Shown here: piece after piece, positions 1-9,187 of the stretch
Position numbering within the stretch: position 1 is the first letter of the stretch
Layout of the letters: each line of letters starts with the position of its first letter
Assembly (NCBI GenBank): GCA_013076295.1
Contig: RQOL01000024.1
Coordinates: 434,001 to 498,000, forward strand
From: Sanderia malayensis
Lineage: Eukaryota; Cnidaria; Scyphozoa; Semaeostomeae; Pelagiidae
Reading direction: 5' to 3'
DNA: 64,000 bases
The notes under the pieces: generated by a model
Database searches by the model: none
Told to the model about the DNA's origin: nothing
The model's input: the letters and a program-made list of their open reading frames with translations, nothing else
Program-made: the position numbers and the translations under genes

Positions 1-540
1 AATTTCGGAAACATGTTTTTCCTTTACGAATTCAACAAATATCAACTACAGTAAGTGTGTTTTATCTGCTAAGCATAACATTGTCGGCTCCACATGGCGA
101 TTTTTCGCATTGACGATTTTTCTGTTATAATACTAACATCCATGTTTTTTTCTTCCTTTTCACTGCAACTTTTTTCATTAAATTAAGAAACTTTTAAGAA
201 ACTTTTAGAACAAAAATGTGGCTAGAAATTAAGAAACTTTTACTACTAGACCTTGAGCCAGGTTTCTTATAAAAAAAAACGTGTATGTGGTTAACCATAG
301 TCAATGGGTTAACATACTCCGTGTAAAAGTACGTCACGGTTCATGATTCGCTTTTGTGACTGGTTTGAACTCAAGCTCAAGTTGAAAAATATTCATATGA
401 TGATATCAGGCAAAATCAAAAAAAGTCTCTGCTATTTAATGAATCAGTTTTAATGAGCGAAAGTCAGTTTTGCACTCCGCAAAATTAATTGTTCGTTGAT
501 TGAAGATTCAATATCATTTTGAAAGGAAGTTAAGCTGAAC
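1..540. other. 5' flank of the first acetyltransferase copy
   Basis: No open gene is visible. The right part (about 331-540) is a diverged copy of the upstream module found before every acetyltransferase copy. It contains ACGTCACGGTTCATGATTCG at 331-350 and a TTTGCACTCCGCAAAATT-like stretch near 468-488. The left 300 bases are AT-rich and I see nothing else in them. Confidence 0.5.
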
Positions 541-1306
541 ATTCATGGAATAGTCTGCCGTAAGGCAAATATTTCAGATCAAAAATTCATAGTGGTATAG
601 ATTTTACACCAAAGATTTTTCAAGTGTGGTTAAGCGATGAAAACTGGCAGCCATTTGTAGCAGAGGTGAGTTCATCCGGAGATGTAGTTGGATTTTTGGC
701 CTTGCACATTATTGATAACAAGACCAGAGTGATTATACGAAGCTCAAGGGTGGCGGAAGAGTGCAGGAATAACGGAGTGTATTCAAGGCTGTTGCACTAT
801 TCATTGCTTACTGTTAAAGAGAAGTTTAGCAGTATAAACGCAGTTGTCATTTCACAGCAACTTGAATTGAAAACGCCAGAGGGCTACGAAGCCAAGCAGG
901 ATTTCGAGTTTATAGTGGTACGTTGTGGCAACAGAAACCCGGATAATAAGTGCCACTGTCTCTTATGTAGCAATGGGAGCACTGACAAAGATGATCAGCC
1001 TCATAATGCATTAGCAAGCCTTGCTATCAATCATGAAAGCTTTTCCAGTCTTTGCGAAACAAAGAAGTCAACAATTCAAGAGCTACTTCCAAGCAACATG
1101 GTAGTTATTGGGCTAACAATGCACCGTTTTGATCTCAAAGAAAACAGAGAATTCCTTGATAAACAGAAGCTTCTAGTAGTTGGTTGCAGCGAAGATGAAG
1201 ATTACAAAGTTTTGTCAATTATTGACCTGCGCCAAAGAGAATCTGTCAATGGATACAAGTTGTATGATGTGGATCTCTATGGTAACAACAGTGCAATGAT
1301 ATTGCA

Positions 1307-1680
1307 GACAATAGAAATCCACCCCACTTTTGTTGAAGATCACTGTCCCACTCACATCGAAAGCCAAAACAATAGAAATCCATCCCACTTTTGTTGAAGA
1401 TTACTGCCCCACTCAAATCGAAGGCCAAAACAATAGAAATCCACCACACTTTTTTTGAAGATCACTGTCCAATTCACATCGAAGGCCAAAACAATAGAAA
1501 CCCACCCCATTTTTGCTCAAGATCGCTGTTCCACTCAGATCGAAAGCCAAAATAACAGAAACCCACCCCACGTTTGTTCAAGATCGCTGTTCCACTCAGA
1601 TCGAAGGCCAAAACATCAGAAACCCACCCCCCTTTTGTTGAAGATCGCTGTTCCACTCACATCGAAGGCCAAAACACTAG
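1307..1680. repeat. 61-bp minisatellite, about six copies
   Basis: A unit beginning ATAGAAAYCCA recurs at 1311, 1372, 1433, 1494, 1555 and 1616, an exact period of 61 bases with a few substitutions per unit. Each unit contains a TTTTGTTGAAGATCRCTGT-type core followed by CACTCAxATCGAAxGCCAAAA. The array lies inside acetyltransferase copy 1 and creates the spurious short ORFs at 1246-1718. Confidence 0.9.
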
Positions 1681-1714
1681 GGAGGTGGCGCGCGAAGCGC
1701 GCCAGCCTTCCTAG
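1681..1714 (+). mobile_element. Hairpin and CTAG end, Helitron/HINE-like 3' terminus
   Basis: Directly after the minisatellite is a GC-rich hairpin (1686-1704: stem TGGCGCGC / GCGCGCCA, loop GAA). About six bases later comes CTAG (1711-1714), and then the host frame resumes with TTGAAAGC. A short hairpin upstream of CTRR with insertion before a T is the known 3' architecture of Helitrons, and internal minisatellites are typical of the related non-autonomous elements. A clear 5' TC end is not visible: the left junction lost 'catgca' relative to intact copies. The family assignment is therefore inference. Confidence 0.5.
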
Positions 1715-1924
1715 TTGAAAGCAATAAGCATGGCTTCAAAGCAAGCTGATGGTAAAGTATTTGATATGTTCATTCACATGCATTCAAAGGAAGCAGAAGC
1801 CATTGTTTGCCATTTTCGTAATTGCAAAATTTATGATGTCATATTTAATGTACACATGAAAATAACTGAAGCTGATATTGACATTGTTATCTCCAACATG
1901 CTAAAAAAGTTCAAGAACAATTAA

Positions 1925-2420
1925 TAAAACTAATAATGAATTTTTTCACCTTTAATAAAATAAAAAAAATAATTGTTTCTCATTTGCTTCTCTTCAATGT
2001 TTAAAATAGTTTAACTTTGGTCGTCCTGCTTATGATTTTTATACTGAAACTGAGGTTTCCTGCAAGCACATTGATTTACTTAATCTGGCACTATAGCATT
2101 AGTCAAATATGATATATTTATAATAACGTTTAGCTCTGTTTCCCTGTCTATCCTACATCTTACAAAACACTCTGTCTGTGATTAAAAGGCTTCAAAAGAC
2201 ACAAAAACAGTGCATAATAATAACCACGTCACGGTTCATGAATCGCCTTTTTATGACTTTTTTGAACTTAATCTGAAGTCCATATGTTAATATCCGGCTG
2301 CTATCATCAGACAAAGGCTCTGCTATTTAGAAGATCAGATATCAACAACGAAAGTCAGCTTTGCACTCCGTAAAATTTATTGTACGTAGATTGAAGATTC
2401 GATAGCATTGGAAGATAAAC
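1925..2420 (+). promoter_or_regulatory. 3' flank of copy 1 and upstream module of copy 2
   Basis: AT-rich spacer shared by all tandem units. The left part carries AATAAA-type poly(A) signals just after the copy 1 stop. The right part is the upstream module: ACGTCACGGTTCATGAATCG (from 2227), a CATCAGACAAAGGCTCTGCTATTT block and TTTGCACTCCGTAAAATTTA before the ATG at 2421. The stretch at 2103-2129 (TCAAATATGATATATT) is the intact counterpart of the site filled by a MITE upstream of copy 3. Promoter function is inferred from position. Recent duplication alone could explain the conservation. Confidence 0.4.
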
Positions 2421-3416
2421 ATGCATGGAATAGTCTGCCGTAAGGCAAATATTTCAGACCAAAAATTCATAGATGATATGTCCAAAGGTATATACAGTGG
2501 TACAGATTATACACCAAAGATTTTTCAAGTGTGGTTAAGCGATGAAAACTGGCAGCCATTTGTAGCAGAGGTGAGTTCATCCGGAGATGTAATTGGATTT
2601 TTGGCCTTGCACATTATTGATAACAAGACAAGAGTGATCATACGAAGCTCAAGGGTGGCACAAGAGTACAGGAATAACGGAGTGTATTCAAGGCTGTTGC
2701 ACTATTCATTGCTTACTGTTAAAGAGATGTTTAGCAGTATAAGCGCAGTTGTCATTTCACAGCAAGTTGCATTGAAAACGCCAGAAGGCTACAAATTTCA
2801 GAAGCGTCACGCTTACGAAGTCGTACGTTGCGGCAACAGAAGCCCTGTTAATGAGTGCCACGGTCTCTTATGTAACAATGGGAATACTGACGCGCAAGAT
2901 CAGCCGTACATTGCTATTAATCACAAAAGTTTTTCTTGTCTTTATGAAACAAAAAAGGCACTGATGCAAGAGCTATTTCCACGCAATGTTGTTTTCATCG
3001 AAGAAGCACCGTATAATCTTGACCTCAAAGAAAACAGAGAATTCCTGGATAAACAGAAGCTTCTAGTAGCTGGTTTCAGCGAAGATGAAGATTACAAAGT
3101 TTTGTCAATTGTTGACCTGCGCCAAAGAGAATCTGTCAATGGGTACAATGTGTATTATGTGGATCTCTATGGTAACAACAGTGCAGTGATATTGCAACAT
3201 GCATTGAAAGCAATAAGCATGGCTTCACAGCAAGCTGATGCTAAAGTGTTTGACATATACCTTCAAATGCACTCAAAGGAAGCAGAAGCTATTGTTTGCC
3301 ATTTTCGTAATTGCAAAAATTTTAACGTAATAGTTCGCGGTGGAGGGTTAAAAGTTTCAGAAGCTGAAATTGACATTGTTATCTCCAACATGCTAAAAAA
3401 GTTCAACAATAATTAA
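2421..3416 (+). CDS. GNAT N-acetyltransferase, NAT16/histidine acetyltransferase-like (copy 2)
   Basis: Intact intronless ORF of 331 aa, predicted to transfer an acetyl group from acetyl-CoA to an amine substrate. The N-terminal half is a GNAT fold. It opens with a 'CRKANISDQKFIDDMSKGIY' segment typical of the NAT16/histidine N-acetyltransferase group. The acetyl-CoA loop is at about residues 78-92 (RVAQEYRNNGVYSRL), after the strand 'VIGFLALHIID' (about 57-67). Residues about 170-331 form the second, less conserved domain that NAT16-type proteins also carry. The start is the ATG in ACATGCATGG, shared with copies 3, 4 and 5. A poly(A) signal AATAAA lies at 3450-3455. The substrate cannot be read from sequence; histidine is the family precedent in fish and is only a guess here. 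Confidence 0.85.
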   Translation: MHGIVCRKANISDQKFIDDMSKGIYSGTDYTPKIFQVWLSDENWQPFVAEVSSSGDVIGFLALHIIDNKTRVIIRSSRVAQEYRNNGVYSRLLHYSLLTVKEMFSSISAVVISQQVALKTPEGYKFQKRHAYEVVRCGNRSPVNECHGLLCNNGNTDAQDQPYIAINHKSFSCLYETKKALMQELFPRNVVFIEEAPYNLDLKENREFLDKQKLLVAGFSEDEDYKVLSIVDLRQRESVNGYNVYYVDLYGNNSAVILQHALKAISMASQQADAKVFDIYLQMHSKEAEAIVCHFRNCKNFNVIVRGGGLKVSEAEIDIVISNMLKKFNNN

Positions 3417-4247
3417 CAAAACTAATAATGGTTTTTTCACTTTTGATAAAATAAAAAAGATAATTGTTCCTCATTTGTTTCTCTTCAATGTTTGAAATAG
3501 TTTAACTTTGGTCGTCCTCCTTATGATTTTTATGCTGAAACTGAGGTTTCCTACAAGCACTGTTACGTACCCACGGTTTGTGGGTCAGTCCGCGGTTTCG
3601 TAATATAACACTGAGATATCATATTCCGCGAGGCTGGATAGAATTTGCAAATTATGTATACTTCTTTCTCTATTAACCTTCAAAGTAGGCAATTTTGACC
3701 TTTTTCATGCGAAAACAGAACATCACTGTGATGTCATCAAACGTTGTGTCTGCAAAGTCAAGCTTTTCAAGCAGGCTTTCTTTTATTGAAATTCGACATG
3801 GCGAGCTGTGAGCGAGCACACACATGACGGGTATCTCGGGAGCAAATAAATCAAAGAACTATTTACATGTCGTAGAGTAGAGATACATAACGGAGACAAT
3901 TGTACGATTACTCAGTGTTGCGAAAAAGTATCGTTTCATAATGTTGCTGATAGTATTTCAAAACCAATCAAACAGAACATGGTCTTTTAAGGAGTCAGGA
4001 GACAGACATCATAATCATTCGCACCCACCGACCAGGATAGCAGGATTTTGTTCATTATAGCGCTCATTTTTGCTTTGAAGTAAGGAGAGATATTGGGAAA
4101 GATTTTAAAGATGACATTAAAGCTAAGATCAAACGCTATTCCTGCAATAGAGGCAGTAAACAAGCTCGCAACCCAAAGTGTGACTCTCAGCTTCTTTACT
4201 CGGGCCTAAGCACTCTTCGCCCGGAGTGGCTAGGCCAGGCCCGAGCC
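3417..4247. other. 3' flank of copy 2 and left part of a composite insertion
   Basis: The shared 3' flank of the tandem unit runs to about 3560 (TTTCCTACAAGCAC). It includes the poly(A) signal AATAAA at 3450-3455. From 3561 to about 5890 the sequence is absent from the other units, so it is an insertion of about 2.3 kb into the spacer. Its left 690 bases show no ORF and no clear terminal repeat. Confidence 0.5.
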
Positions 4248-5325
4248 GACTAAAACCAACCTCGAACCCAGGGCCCTTCCAGCTTCGCTGACATGGCCCT
4301 GGTACCTACCTGCAAATTTGTTGGGAATTTATTCCATGTAATTATGCAAAAACATACATGAAGTTAAAATATCAGGGTAATTATATCATAATTAGCGTCG
4401 CTCGTGCCTCCACGCCATTTTGTTTCGTCTACAATTTAGTTTTCTCTGTGACAATTTTGGAATTATTTGGGATTAATGTTTGCCAGAGAGTCTTTTTTGT
4501 AATTCCTGAATTCCTCCGGGCATATTGCTGTGCGAATTTTTTATAAAACATCAAAACACACGGAAATTGAAAGTGATTATATCGGTTTTATCCGAATTCA
4601 ATCGTAATTTTTGAGCAACAGGTGCATTTAAACTCAAATATTTAAAAATAACATTCCAAGTTGAAGATTAGACCGGAAAGAATATTTATCAAAAGTGTTT
4701 GAAACTGAATTTCATAAATTGACAAAGCAAACTTTAATTTTGGAGGAGTACAACAATTATTTATGTTGAGCAAAATTGGCCTTCACCTATGCCCCCGAAC
4801 TATTTGTTTTCAGACGTGTAAAAAGCAAAATAACGCCTGAATTAAACGTAAAATTTATATATAGCTTTAAACTTGATGTTAATAATCATTTTCAAAACTT
4901 TAAGCCTCAAAATAACAACAAATCAGTCCAAAAAAATCATACATTTTTGCTGGGCCTAGGCGCTGCAGACAGGCCGAAGTAAATTTGAAAATATCTCGGT
5001 TTGAAAAAAAGAAATGAAGCTATCACCTGTTTATAATTTTCTCCTGTCATCATCGAAAAGTTTTTAAAATTCTTGTTAGGGTTTTACTCGTGAAGCATAG
5101 TACATAACAACAATGCAGGGTCACGTTTTCTCTCACATTGTCGGCACATTTTCCCTTGTTTTCCTTGCCTTTCTTGAAAATTTATTCTTGAAATTCCCCG
5201 GGTCACTAACTTATGCAATTTCTATTGTTAATTGGTTAGCAAATCACAGTCCATTATTGCGAGGTAGGTACCAGGGCCATGTCAGCGAAGCTGGAAGGGC
5301 CCTGGGTTCGAGGTTGGACTAAAAC
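4248..5325. mobile_element. MULE-like non-autonomous DNA transposon, copy A
   Basis: The element itself is 4257-5316 (1060 bp). Its two ends are 55-bp perfect terminal inverted repeats starting CAACCTCGAACCCAGGGCCC. It is flanked by a 9-bp target duplication GACTAAAAC at 4248-4256 and 5317-5325. It has no long ORF. A second, closely similar copy is at 33963-35027 with a different 9-bp duplication. Long terminal repeats with 9-bp duplications fit Mutator-like elements; the superfamily is inferred from structure only. Confidence 0.85.
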
Positions 5326-5925
5326 AAATGTCAGAAGATTTTAGCTTTTTGGTGTGATATCGAAATAATTTTATTTTCTGAAGTTTCTAAAAATAATTCA
5401 ACGTCTGTAATTTTAAGTTCAATTAAGTTAGACCTGGGATAAGCCAAATCAGGGCTGCGTGTCGTTCCACAGCAACTCGAAGCAACAATGGCGACGCAGG
5501 ATGACGTCACATTTTTTCGGAGGTACCCATTTTCAAACTTAAATTGTGTCTCTAACTTTAAACAAAATGACACAAATTGTTTTCAGAACGACGGCTAAAA
5601 GATTCGCCCTTACAGTGGTTCAACCGGAGCTCAAATATTCCCGCCCTGAGTGGAGCTATTGAAAAAAACAAGACGACGTTCGAAAAAACCCATTGACTTC
5701 CATTGGGAAAAATATTTTGGGTCATGACTGTGACGTCACAGTGTTGCGATGTTTTTCGCAAAAGGTGGCCTGATTCAAGGTGAAATTAAAGTAACTTATA
5801 CTTGTCAGATGCACGTCAAAATTGCATCAAACTGATCAGTACATCTTTGGCTTTCATTTAAATTAAAAAAATCGATATGTCAAATTTTGTTGCATTAGCA
5901 CTTTAAATCAATGACATTAATCAAA
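5326..5925. other. Right part of the composite insertion, non-coding
   Basis: This stretch contains two TGACGTCAC-type palindromic motifs (near 5501 and 5730) and no credible ORF. At about 5900-5925 it rejoins the shared spacer of the tandem units (AGCACT...TCAAATA), interrupted immediately by the MITE at 5926. Confidence 0.4.
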
Positions 5926-6289
5926 TACCGTAAATCCTCGAATTAGCCCCCTGGGGGCTTGTTTATTTTGACATTTTCAGAGGGGGGTTTATTCGAGGGG
6001 GGCTTATAAAGCTATCTGAAATATGGCACAAAATTTGATGTCCTTGCTGGGAAAAGAAAGGGGAAATTGGTTTAGTTGTTCCAGCGAAGTATTTTGCATA
6101 CACAGATAATCAGAAGAATGCTCAGGTATTGGTGAAAAAGCGGTTAGAAAAACAAGATTTTCTCAAACTCGCTGTACGCAAATATCAGCATGTTAGGGGT
6201 GGGGACTTATTCGAGGGGGGCTTATTAACAATTTGTAGTCTTAGCGTGGGGCTCATTCGAGGGGGGGGGCAATTCGAGGATTTACGGTA
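5926..6289. mobile_element. TA-flanked MITE with CCGTAAATCCTCGAATT ends
   Basis: About 360 bp with inverted ends TACCGTAAATCCTCGAATT and AATTCGAGGATTTACGGTA. Several internal 'TTATTCGAGGGGGGCTTAT' segments are present. The other tandem units hold the empty site: TCAAATATGATAT at 2103 and near 7798 compared with TCAAATA[element]TATGATAT here, so TA was duplicated on insertion. No coding capacity. Related sequences occur at 14819, 52350 and 58800. Confidence 0.85.
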
Positions 6290-6608
6290 TGATATTTTTA
6301 TAATAACGTTTAGCTCTGTGTCCCCTGTCTTTCCTACATCTTACGAAACACTCTGTGATAAAGAGGCTTAAAAAGATGCAAAAAGTGCATAATTATATCC
6401 ACGTCACGGTTCATGAATCGCCTTTTCGTGACTTTTTTGAACGTAATCTAAAGTTGGTCTAATAATATCCGGCTGCCATCATCAGACAAAGGCTCTGCTA
6501 TTTCGAAGATCAGATATCAACCACGAAGGTCTGTTTTGCACTCCGCAACATTTATTGTTCGTTGATACATTGAAGATTTAGTAACATTGGAAGTAAGAAA
6601 AGATAAAC
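6290..6608 (+). promoter_or_regulatory. Upstream module of acetyltransferase copy 3
   Basis: Contains ACGTCACGGTTCATGAATCG at 6401-6420, the CATCAGACAAAGGCTCTGCTATTTCGAAG block and TTTGCACTCCGCAACATTTA before the ATG. It is colinear with the modules of copies 2 and 4. No TATA box is convincing. Confidence 0.4.
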
Positions 6609-7619
6609 ATGCATGGAATAGTCTGCCGTAAGGCAAATATTTCAGACCAAAAATTCTTAGATGATATGTCCAAAGGTATGTACGGTGGTGTAGATCATGC
6701 ACCAAAGATGTTTCCGGTGTGGCTAAGCGATGAAAACTGGCAGCCATTTGTAGCAGAGGTGAGTTCATCCGGAGATGTAGTTGGATTTTTGGCCTTGCAC
6801 ATTATTGATAACAAGACAAGAGTGATCATACGAAGCTCAAGGGTGGCACAACAGTACAGGAATAACGGAGTGTATTCAAGGCTGTTGCACTATTCATTGC
6901 TTACTGTTAAAGAGATGTTTAGCAGTATAAACGCAGTTGTCATTTCACAGCGACTTACAGTGAAAACTCCAGAAGGCTACAAACTTCAGAAGCGTCACGC
7001 TTACGAAGTCGTACGTTGCGGCAACAGAAGCCCTGTTGATGAGTGTCACTGTCTCTTATGTAACAATGGGAATACTGACGCGCAAGATCAGTCGTACATT
7101 GTATCAAAACGTTTTGCTATTAATCACACAAGTTTTTCTTGTCTTTATGAAACAAAAAAGGCATTGATGCAAGAGCTATTTCCACGCAATGTTGTTTTCA
7201 TCGAAGAAGCACCGTATGATCTTGACCTCAAAGAAAACAGAGAATTCCTTGATAAACAGAAGCTTCTAGTAGCTGGTTTCAGCGAAGATGAAGATTACAA
7301 AGTTATGTCAATTGTTGACCTGCGTCAAAGAGAATCTGTTGATGGAAACAAGGTGTATTATGTGGATCTCTATGGCAACAACAGTGCAGTGATATTGCAG
7401 CATGCATTGAAAGCAATAGGCATGGCTTCACAGCAAGCTGATGGTAAAGTGTTTGACATATGCCTTCAAATGCACTCAAAGGAAGCAGAAGCTATTGTTT
7501 GCCATTTTCGTAATTGCAAATGTTTTAACGCAACAGTTCGCTGTGGAGGGTTAAAAGTTTCAGAAGCTGAAATTGACATTGTTATCTCCAATATGCTAAA
7601 AAAGTTCAACAATAATTAA
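6609..7619 (+). CDS. GNAT N-acetyltransferase, NAT16-like (copy 3)
   Basis: Intact intronless ORF of 336 aa, same family and domain order as copy 2. The GNAT domain spans about residues 1-140 with RVAQQYRNNGVYSRL as the acetyl-CoA-binding loop, followed by the second domain. It is five residues longer because of a 15-base insertion (VSKRF) just before 'AINHTSFSCL', the position where copy 1 also has extra residues. From about 6770 to 7500 it is almost identical to copy 4, so the two are recent duplicates or have exchanged sequence. Differences cluster in the first 40 residues and in the three residues after 'RNCK' (CFN here). Expected to be cytosolic: no signal peptide or membrane segment. 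Confidence 0.85.
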   Translation: MHGIVCRKANISDQKFLDDMSKGMYGGVDHAPKMFPVWLSDENWQPFVAEVSSSGDVVGFLALHIIDNKTRVIIRSSRVAQQYRNNGVYSRLLHYSLLTVKEMFSSINAVVISQRLTVKTPEGYKLQKRHAYEVVRCGNRSPVDECHCLLCNNGNTDAQDQSYIVSKRFAINHTSFSCLYETKKALMQELFPRNVVFIEEAPYDLDLKENREFLDKQKLLVAGFSEDEDYKVMSIVDLRQRESVDGNKVYYVDLYGNNSAVILQHALKAIGMASQQADGKVFDICLQMHSKEAEAIVCHFRNCKCFNATVRCGGLKVSEAEIDIVISNMLKKFNNN

Positions 7620-8117
7620 CAAAACTAATAATGGCTTTTTCTCCTTTGATAAAATAGAAACAATAATTGCTCCTCATTTGCTTCTCTTCAATGTTTGAAA
7701 TAGTTTAACGTTGGTCGTCCTGCTTATAATTTTTATGCTGAAACTGAGGTTTCCTGCAAGCACATTGATTTACTTAATCTAGCACTATAACATTTGTCAA
7801 ATATGATATATTTATTATAGTAACGTTTAGGTCTGTTTCCCTGTCTATTCTACATCTTACGAAACACTCTGTGGTAAAGAGGCTTATTTAAAAAGATGCA
7901 AAAACAATGCAAAGTAATAACCACGTCACGGCTCATGAATCGCCTTTTTGTTACTTTTTTGAACTTAATCTAAAGTTCATATGATAATATCCAATTGCTA
8001 TCATCAGACAAAGGCTCTGCTATTTCGAAGATCAGATATCAACAGCGAAAGCCAGTTTTGCACTCCGCAAAATTTATTGTACGTAGATTGAAGATTCAGT
8101 AACATTGGAAGTTAAAC
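7620..8117 (+). promoter_or_regulatory. Spacer between copies 3 and 4, with the upstream module
   Basis: This is the uninterrupted spacer of a tandem unit: 3' flank with an AATAGA variant of the poly(A) signal, then the upstream module (ACGTCACGGCTCATGAATCG from 7924). The copy 3 to copy 4 start-to-start distance of 1509 bases gives the basic unit length of the array. Confidence 0.45.
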
Positions 8118-9113
8118 ATGCATGGAATAGTCTGCCGTAAGGCAAATATTTCAGACCAAAATTTCATAGATGATATGTCCAAAGGTATATACAGTGGGAT
8201 AGATTATACACCAAAGATTTTTCAAGTGTGGTTAAGCGATGAAAACTGGCAGCCATTTGTAGCAGAGGTGAGTTCATCCGGAGATGTAGTTGGATTTTTG
8301 GCCTTGCACATTATTGATAAAAAGACAAGAGTGATCATACGAAGCTCAAGGGTGGCACAACAGTACAGGAATAACGGAGTGTATTCAAGGCTGTTGCACT
8401 ATTCATTGCTTACTGTTAAAGAGATGTTTAGCAGTATAAACGCAGTTGTCATTTCACAGCGACTTACAGTGAAAACTCCAGAAGGCTACAAACTTCAGAA
8501 GCGTCACGCTTACGAAGTCGTACGTTGCGGCAACAGAAGCCCTGTTAATGAGTGCCACTGTCTCTTATGTAACAATGGGAACACTGACCCGCAAGATCAG
8601 CCGTACATTGCTATTAATCACAAAAGTTTTTCTTGTCTTTATGAAACAAAAAAGGCATTGATGCAAGAGCTATTTCCACGCAATGTTGTTTTCATTGAAG
8701 AAGCACCGTATAATCTTGACCTCAAAGAAAACAGAGAATTCCTTGATAAACAGAAGCTTCTAGTAGCTGGTTTCAGCGAAGATGAAGATTACAAAGTTAT
8801 GTCAATTGTTGACCTGCGTCAAAGAGAATCTGTTGATGGAAACAAGGTGTATTATGTGGATCTCTATGGCAACAACAGTGCAGTGATATTGCAGCATGCA
8901 TTGAAAGCAATAGGCATGGCTTCACAGCAAGCTGATGGTAAAGTGTTTGACATATGCCTTCAAATGCACTCAAAGGAAGCAGAAGCTATTGTTTGCCATT
9001 TTCGTAATTGCAAAACTGATAACGTAATAGTTCGCTGTGGAGGGTTAAGAGTTTCAGAAGCTGAAATTGACATTGTTATCTCCAACATGCTAAAAAAGTT
9101 CAACAATAATTAA
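8118..9113 (+). CDS. GNAT N-acetyltransferase, NAT16-like (copy 4)
   Basis: Intact intronless ORF of 331 aa, third functional-looking member of the array. It has the N-terminal GNAT domain with RVAQQYRNNGVYSRL and the C-terminal domain ending 'IDIVISNMLKKFNNN' like the other copies. The N-terminal 40 residues resemble copy 2 (IYSGIDYTPKIFQVW), while the middle and C-terminal parts match copy 3 (e.g. the RLTVKTPEGYKLQ and ESVDGNKVYY segments). This mosaic pattern suggests gene conversion. The variable tripeptide after 'RNCK' is TDN. Its normal 3' flank is cut at 9187 by a hAT transposon, which could alter transcript ending. Confidence 0.85.
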   Translation: MHGIVCRKANISDQNFIDDMSKGIYSGIDYTPKIFQVWLSDENWQPFVAEVSSSGDVVGFLALHIIDKKTRVIIRSSRVAQQYRNNGVYSRLLHYSLLTVKEMFSSINAVVISQRLTVKTPEGYKLQKRHAYEVVRCGNRSPVNECHCLLCNNGNTDPQDQPYIAINHKSFSCLYETKKALMQELFPRNVVFIEEAPYNLDLKENREFLDKQKLLVAGFSEDEDYKVMSIVDLRQRESVDGNKVYYVDLYGNNSAVILQHALKAIGMASQQADGKVFDICLQMHSKEAEAIVCHFRNCKTDNVIVRCGGLRVSEAEIDIVISNMLKKFNNN

Positions 9114-9187
9114 CAAAACTAATAATGGTTTTTTCACCTTTATTATAATGAAAATTGGTGTTTATAAAGTTGTTCATCATTTGCTTC
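9114..9187. other. 3' flank of copy 4 and left hAT target duplication
   Basis: Short shared 3' flank of the unit, ending with TTTGCTTC (9180-9187). This is the 8-bp target duplication of the adjoining hAT element, repeated at 12522-12529. Confidence 0.8.

Larger units (their letters stand above)
541..1924 (+). pseudogene. GNAT acetyltransferase copy 1 (NAT16-like), disrupted
   Basis: This is the first copy of the tandem GNAT family, aligned by eye to the intact copies at 2421, 6609 and 8118. The expected ATG is ATT at 541-543. About 25 bases encoding the segment before the 'TPK(I/M)F' motif are missing. A 61-bp minisatellite plus hairpin (about 1307-1714) interrupts the frame before the last 70 codons, which resume at 1715 and end with TAA at 1924. 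The central part (624-1315) still reads as GNAT sequence, including the acetyl-CoA-binding region RVAEECRNNGVYSRL. It shares a 'GYEAKQDFEFIVVRC' variant with copy 5 that the intact copies lack. An in-frame start exists only from an alternative codon at 624, so a functional product is unlikely. Confidence 0.85.

Noticed and set aside
1246..1718. ORFs on both strands over the 61-bp repeats
   Set aside because: Open frames arise because the repeat unit lacks stops in those frames; the translated repeats have no family resemblance and lie inside a pseudogene.
5289..5316. tRNA-like GGTTCGAGGTT in the terminal repeat
   Set aside because: It has only part of a B box; no A box at the right spacing and no cloverleaf could be folded, so no tRNA is called.
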